A stretch of DNA of 5,868 bases, from NCBI GenBank assembly GCA_943325655.2, contig CALPQG020000185.1, positions 1 to 5,868 of the forward strand. The letters are read 5' to 3'. The notes under the pieces were generated by a model, which was given only the letters and a program-made list of their open reading frames with translations, was not told where the DNA came from and made no database searches. The DNA is from Bifidobacterium breve. Its GTDB lineage: Bacteria; Bacteroidota; Bacteroidia; Cytophagales; UBA9547. The position numbers and the translations under genes were made by a program. Each line of letters starts with the position of its first letter. The stretch's first letter is position 1. This document shows, one piece after another, positions 5,696 through 5,868 of this stretch.

Positions 5696-5719
5696 AACTG
5701 TAAACCGATAACTGTAAAC
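5696..5719. repeat. Direct repeat of AACTGTAAAC, 14-bp period
   Basis: AACTGTAAAC occurs at 5696-5705 and again at 5710-5719. On the minus strand, the transcribed one here, it reads GTTTACAGTT twice. The copies lie between the stop of the upstream gene and the 17-bp palindrome. They could be a paired binding site for a regulator or a small duplication; nothing further shows which. Confidence 0.4.
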
Positions 5720-5725
5720 TAAAAA

Positions 5726-5868
5726 CTAACATCGAGGAGGTTGGGAGATGTCTGAAAAATATTCTTGTAGAGAAAATTTGACCCTAGTAGCATGAATAAC
5801 TGCTAAAGTAAGGAACGGCACAGGGAAGAATTGTAAAATGGCATGCGCATAAAACAACTCAAAACCAC
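5726..5868 (-). CDS. C-terminal end of a small unrecognised protein
   Basis: On the minus strand a frame stays open from the window edge (first full codon at 5866) for 46 codons and stops at TAG (5726-5728). The visible part is hydrophobic and aromatic first (FELFYAHAILQFFPVPFLTL) and ends in EYFSDISQPPRC. The ending loosely recalls small Cys/His-rich Bacteroidota proteins such as DUF6660, which often end in '..SIWQPP..' and occur near metal-transport genes, but the match covers only a few residues and I do not rely on it. The start and any metal motifs lie outside the window. It runs in the same direction as the copper genes but is separated from them by 160 bases. It could also be a chance open frame, although 46 open codons in such AT-rich DNA favour a real gene. 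Confidence 0.5.
   Translation of the reverse strand, partial: GFELFYAHAILQFFPVPFLTLAVIHATRVKFSLQEYFSDISQPPRC

Noticed and set aside
1604..5868. Methanobactin biosynthesis cluster
   Set aside because: The MbnP and MbnH homologies suggest it, but no mbnB/mbnC-like gene and no short Cys-containing precursor peptide could be found on either strand.

Overview
The window is AT-rich and reads as a chromosomal segment of a Bacteroidota bacterium. The evidence is a GroEL C-terminus of Bacteroidota type, several lipoproteins of which one has Cys-Lys-Glu-Glu-Glu after the lipobox (a surface-export signal type known from this phylum), start codons preceded by A/T-rich sequence rather than Shine-Dalgarno sites, and a gene set (MbnP-like protein, MauG/CCP-like di-heme enzyme, SCO protein, Cys-headed outer-membrane barrel) that I know mainly from Bacteroidota. 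A more precise placement (possibly Chitinophagales) is only a guess.

Layout. At the left edge the last 48 codons of groEL run on the + strand. They are followed by a ten-unit heptanucleotide repeat array and a strong hairpin that can terminate transcription from both sides. Everything else is on the minus strand and is best read from right to left. At the right edge is the C-terminal end of a small unrecognised protein (5726-5868). Next comes a 160-base intergenic region with two perfect inverted repeats and a direct repeat. Then follow four tightly packed genes: an outer-membrane beta-barrel with a mature Cys-x2-Cys-x-Cys N-terminus (4660-5565), a di-heme MauG/MbnH-like peroxidase lipoprotein (3581-4660, overlapping the barrel stop in TAATG), a small His-rich Ig-like lipoprotein (3165-3575, 5-base gap) and an MbnP-family lipoprotein (2394-3128, 36-base gap). 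After a further 121 bases comes a membrane-anchored SCO1/SenC copper protein (1604-2272). A 32-bp tandem repeat then separates this cluster from an AAA_14/DUF4143 ATPase (337-1473), which converges on groEL.

How the genes could work together. In methanotrophs and related bacteria, the di-heme enzyme MbnH oxidises a tryptophan of MbnP to kynurenine, and the modified MbnP binds copper. Here the enzyme keeps the peroxidase-site Gln, Glu and inter-heme Trp, has no His where classical cytochrome c peroxidases place the distal ligand, and has a Tyr at the spacing where MauG has its unusual Tyr ligand. The MbnP-like protein keeps the Trp-x-Trp motif. With a Cys-headed outer-membrane barrel, a His-rich lipoprotein and a SCO copper chaperone, the cluster looks like a cell-envelope copper acquisition or handling module that does not involve methanobactin. 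No methanobactin precursor or biosynthesis gene is visible. The family assignments are well supported by motifs; the joint function is inference.
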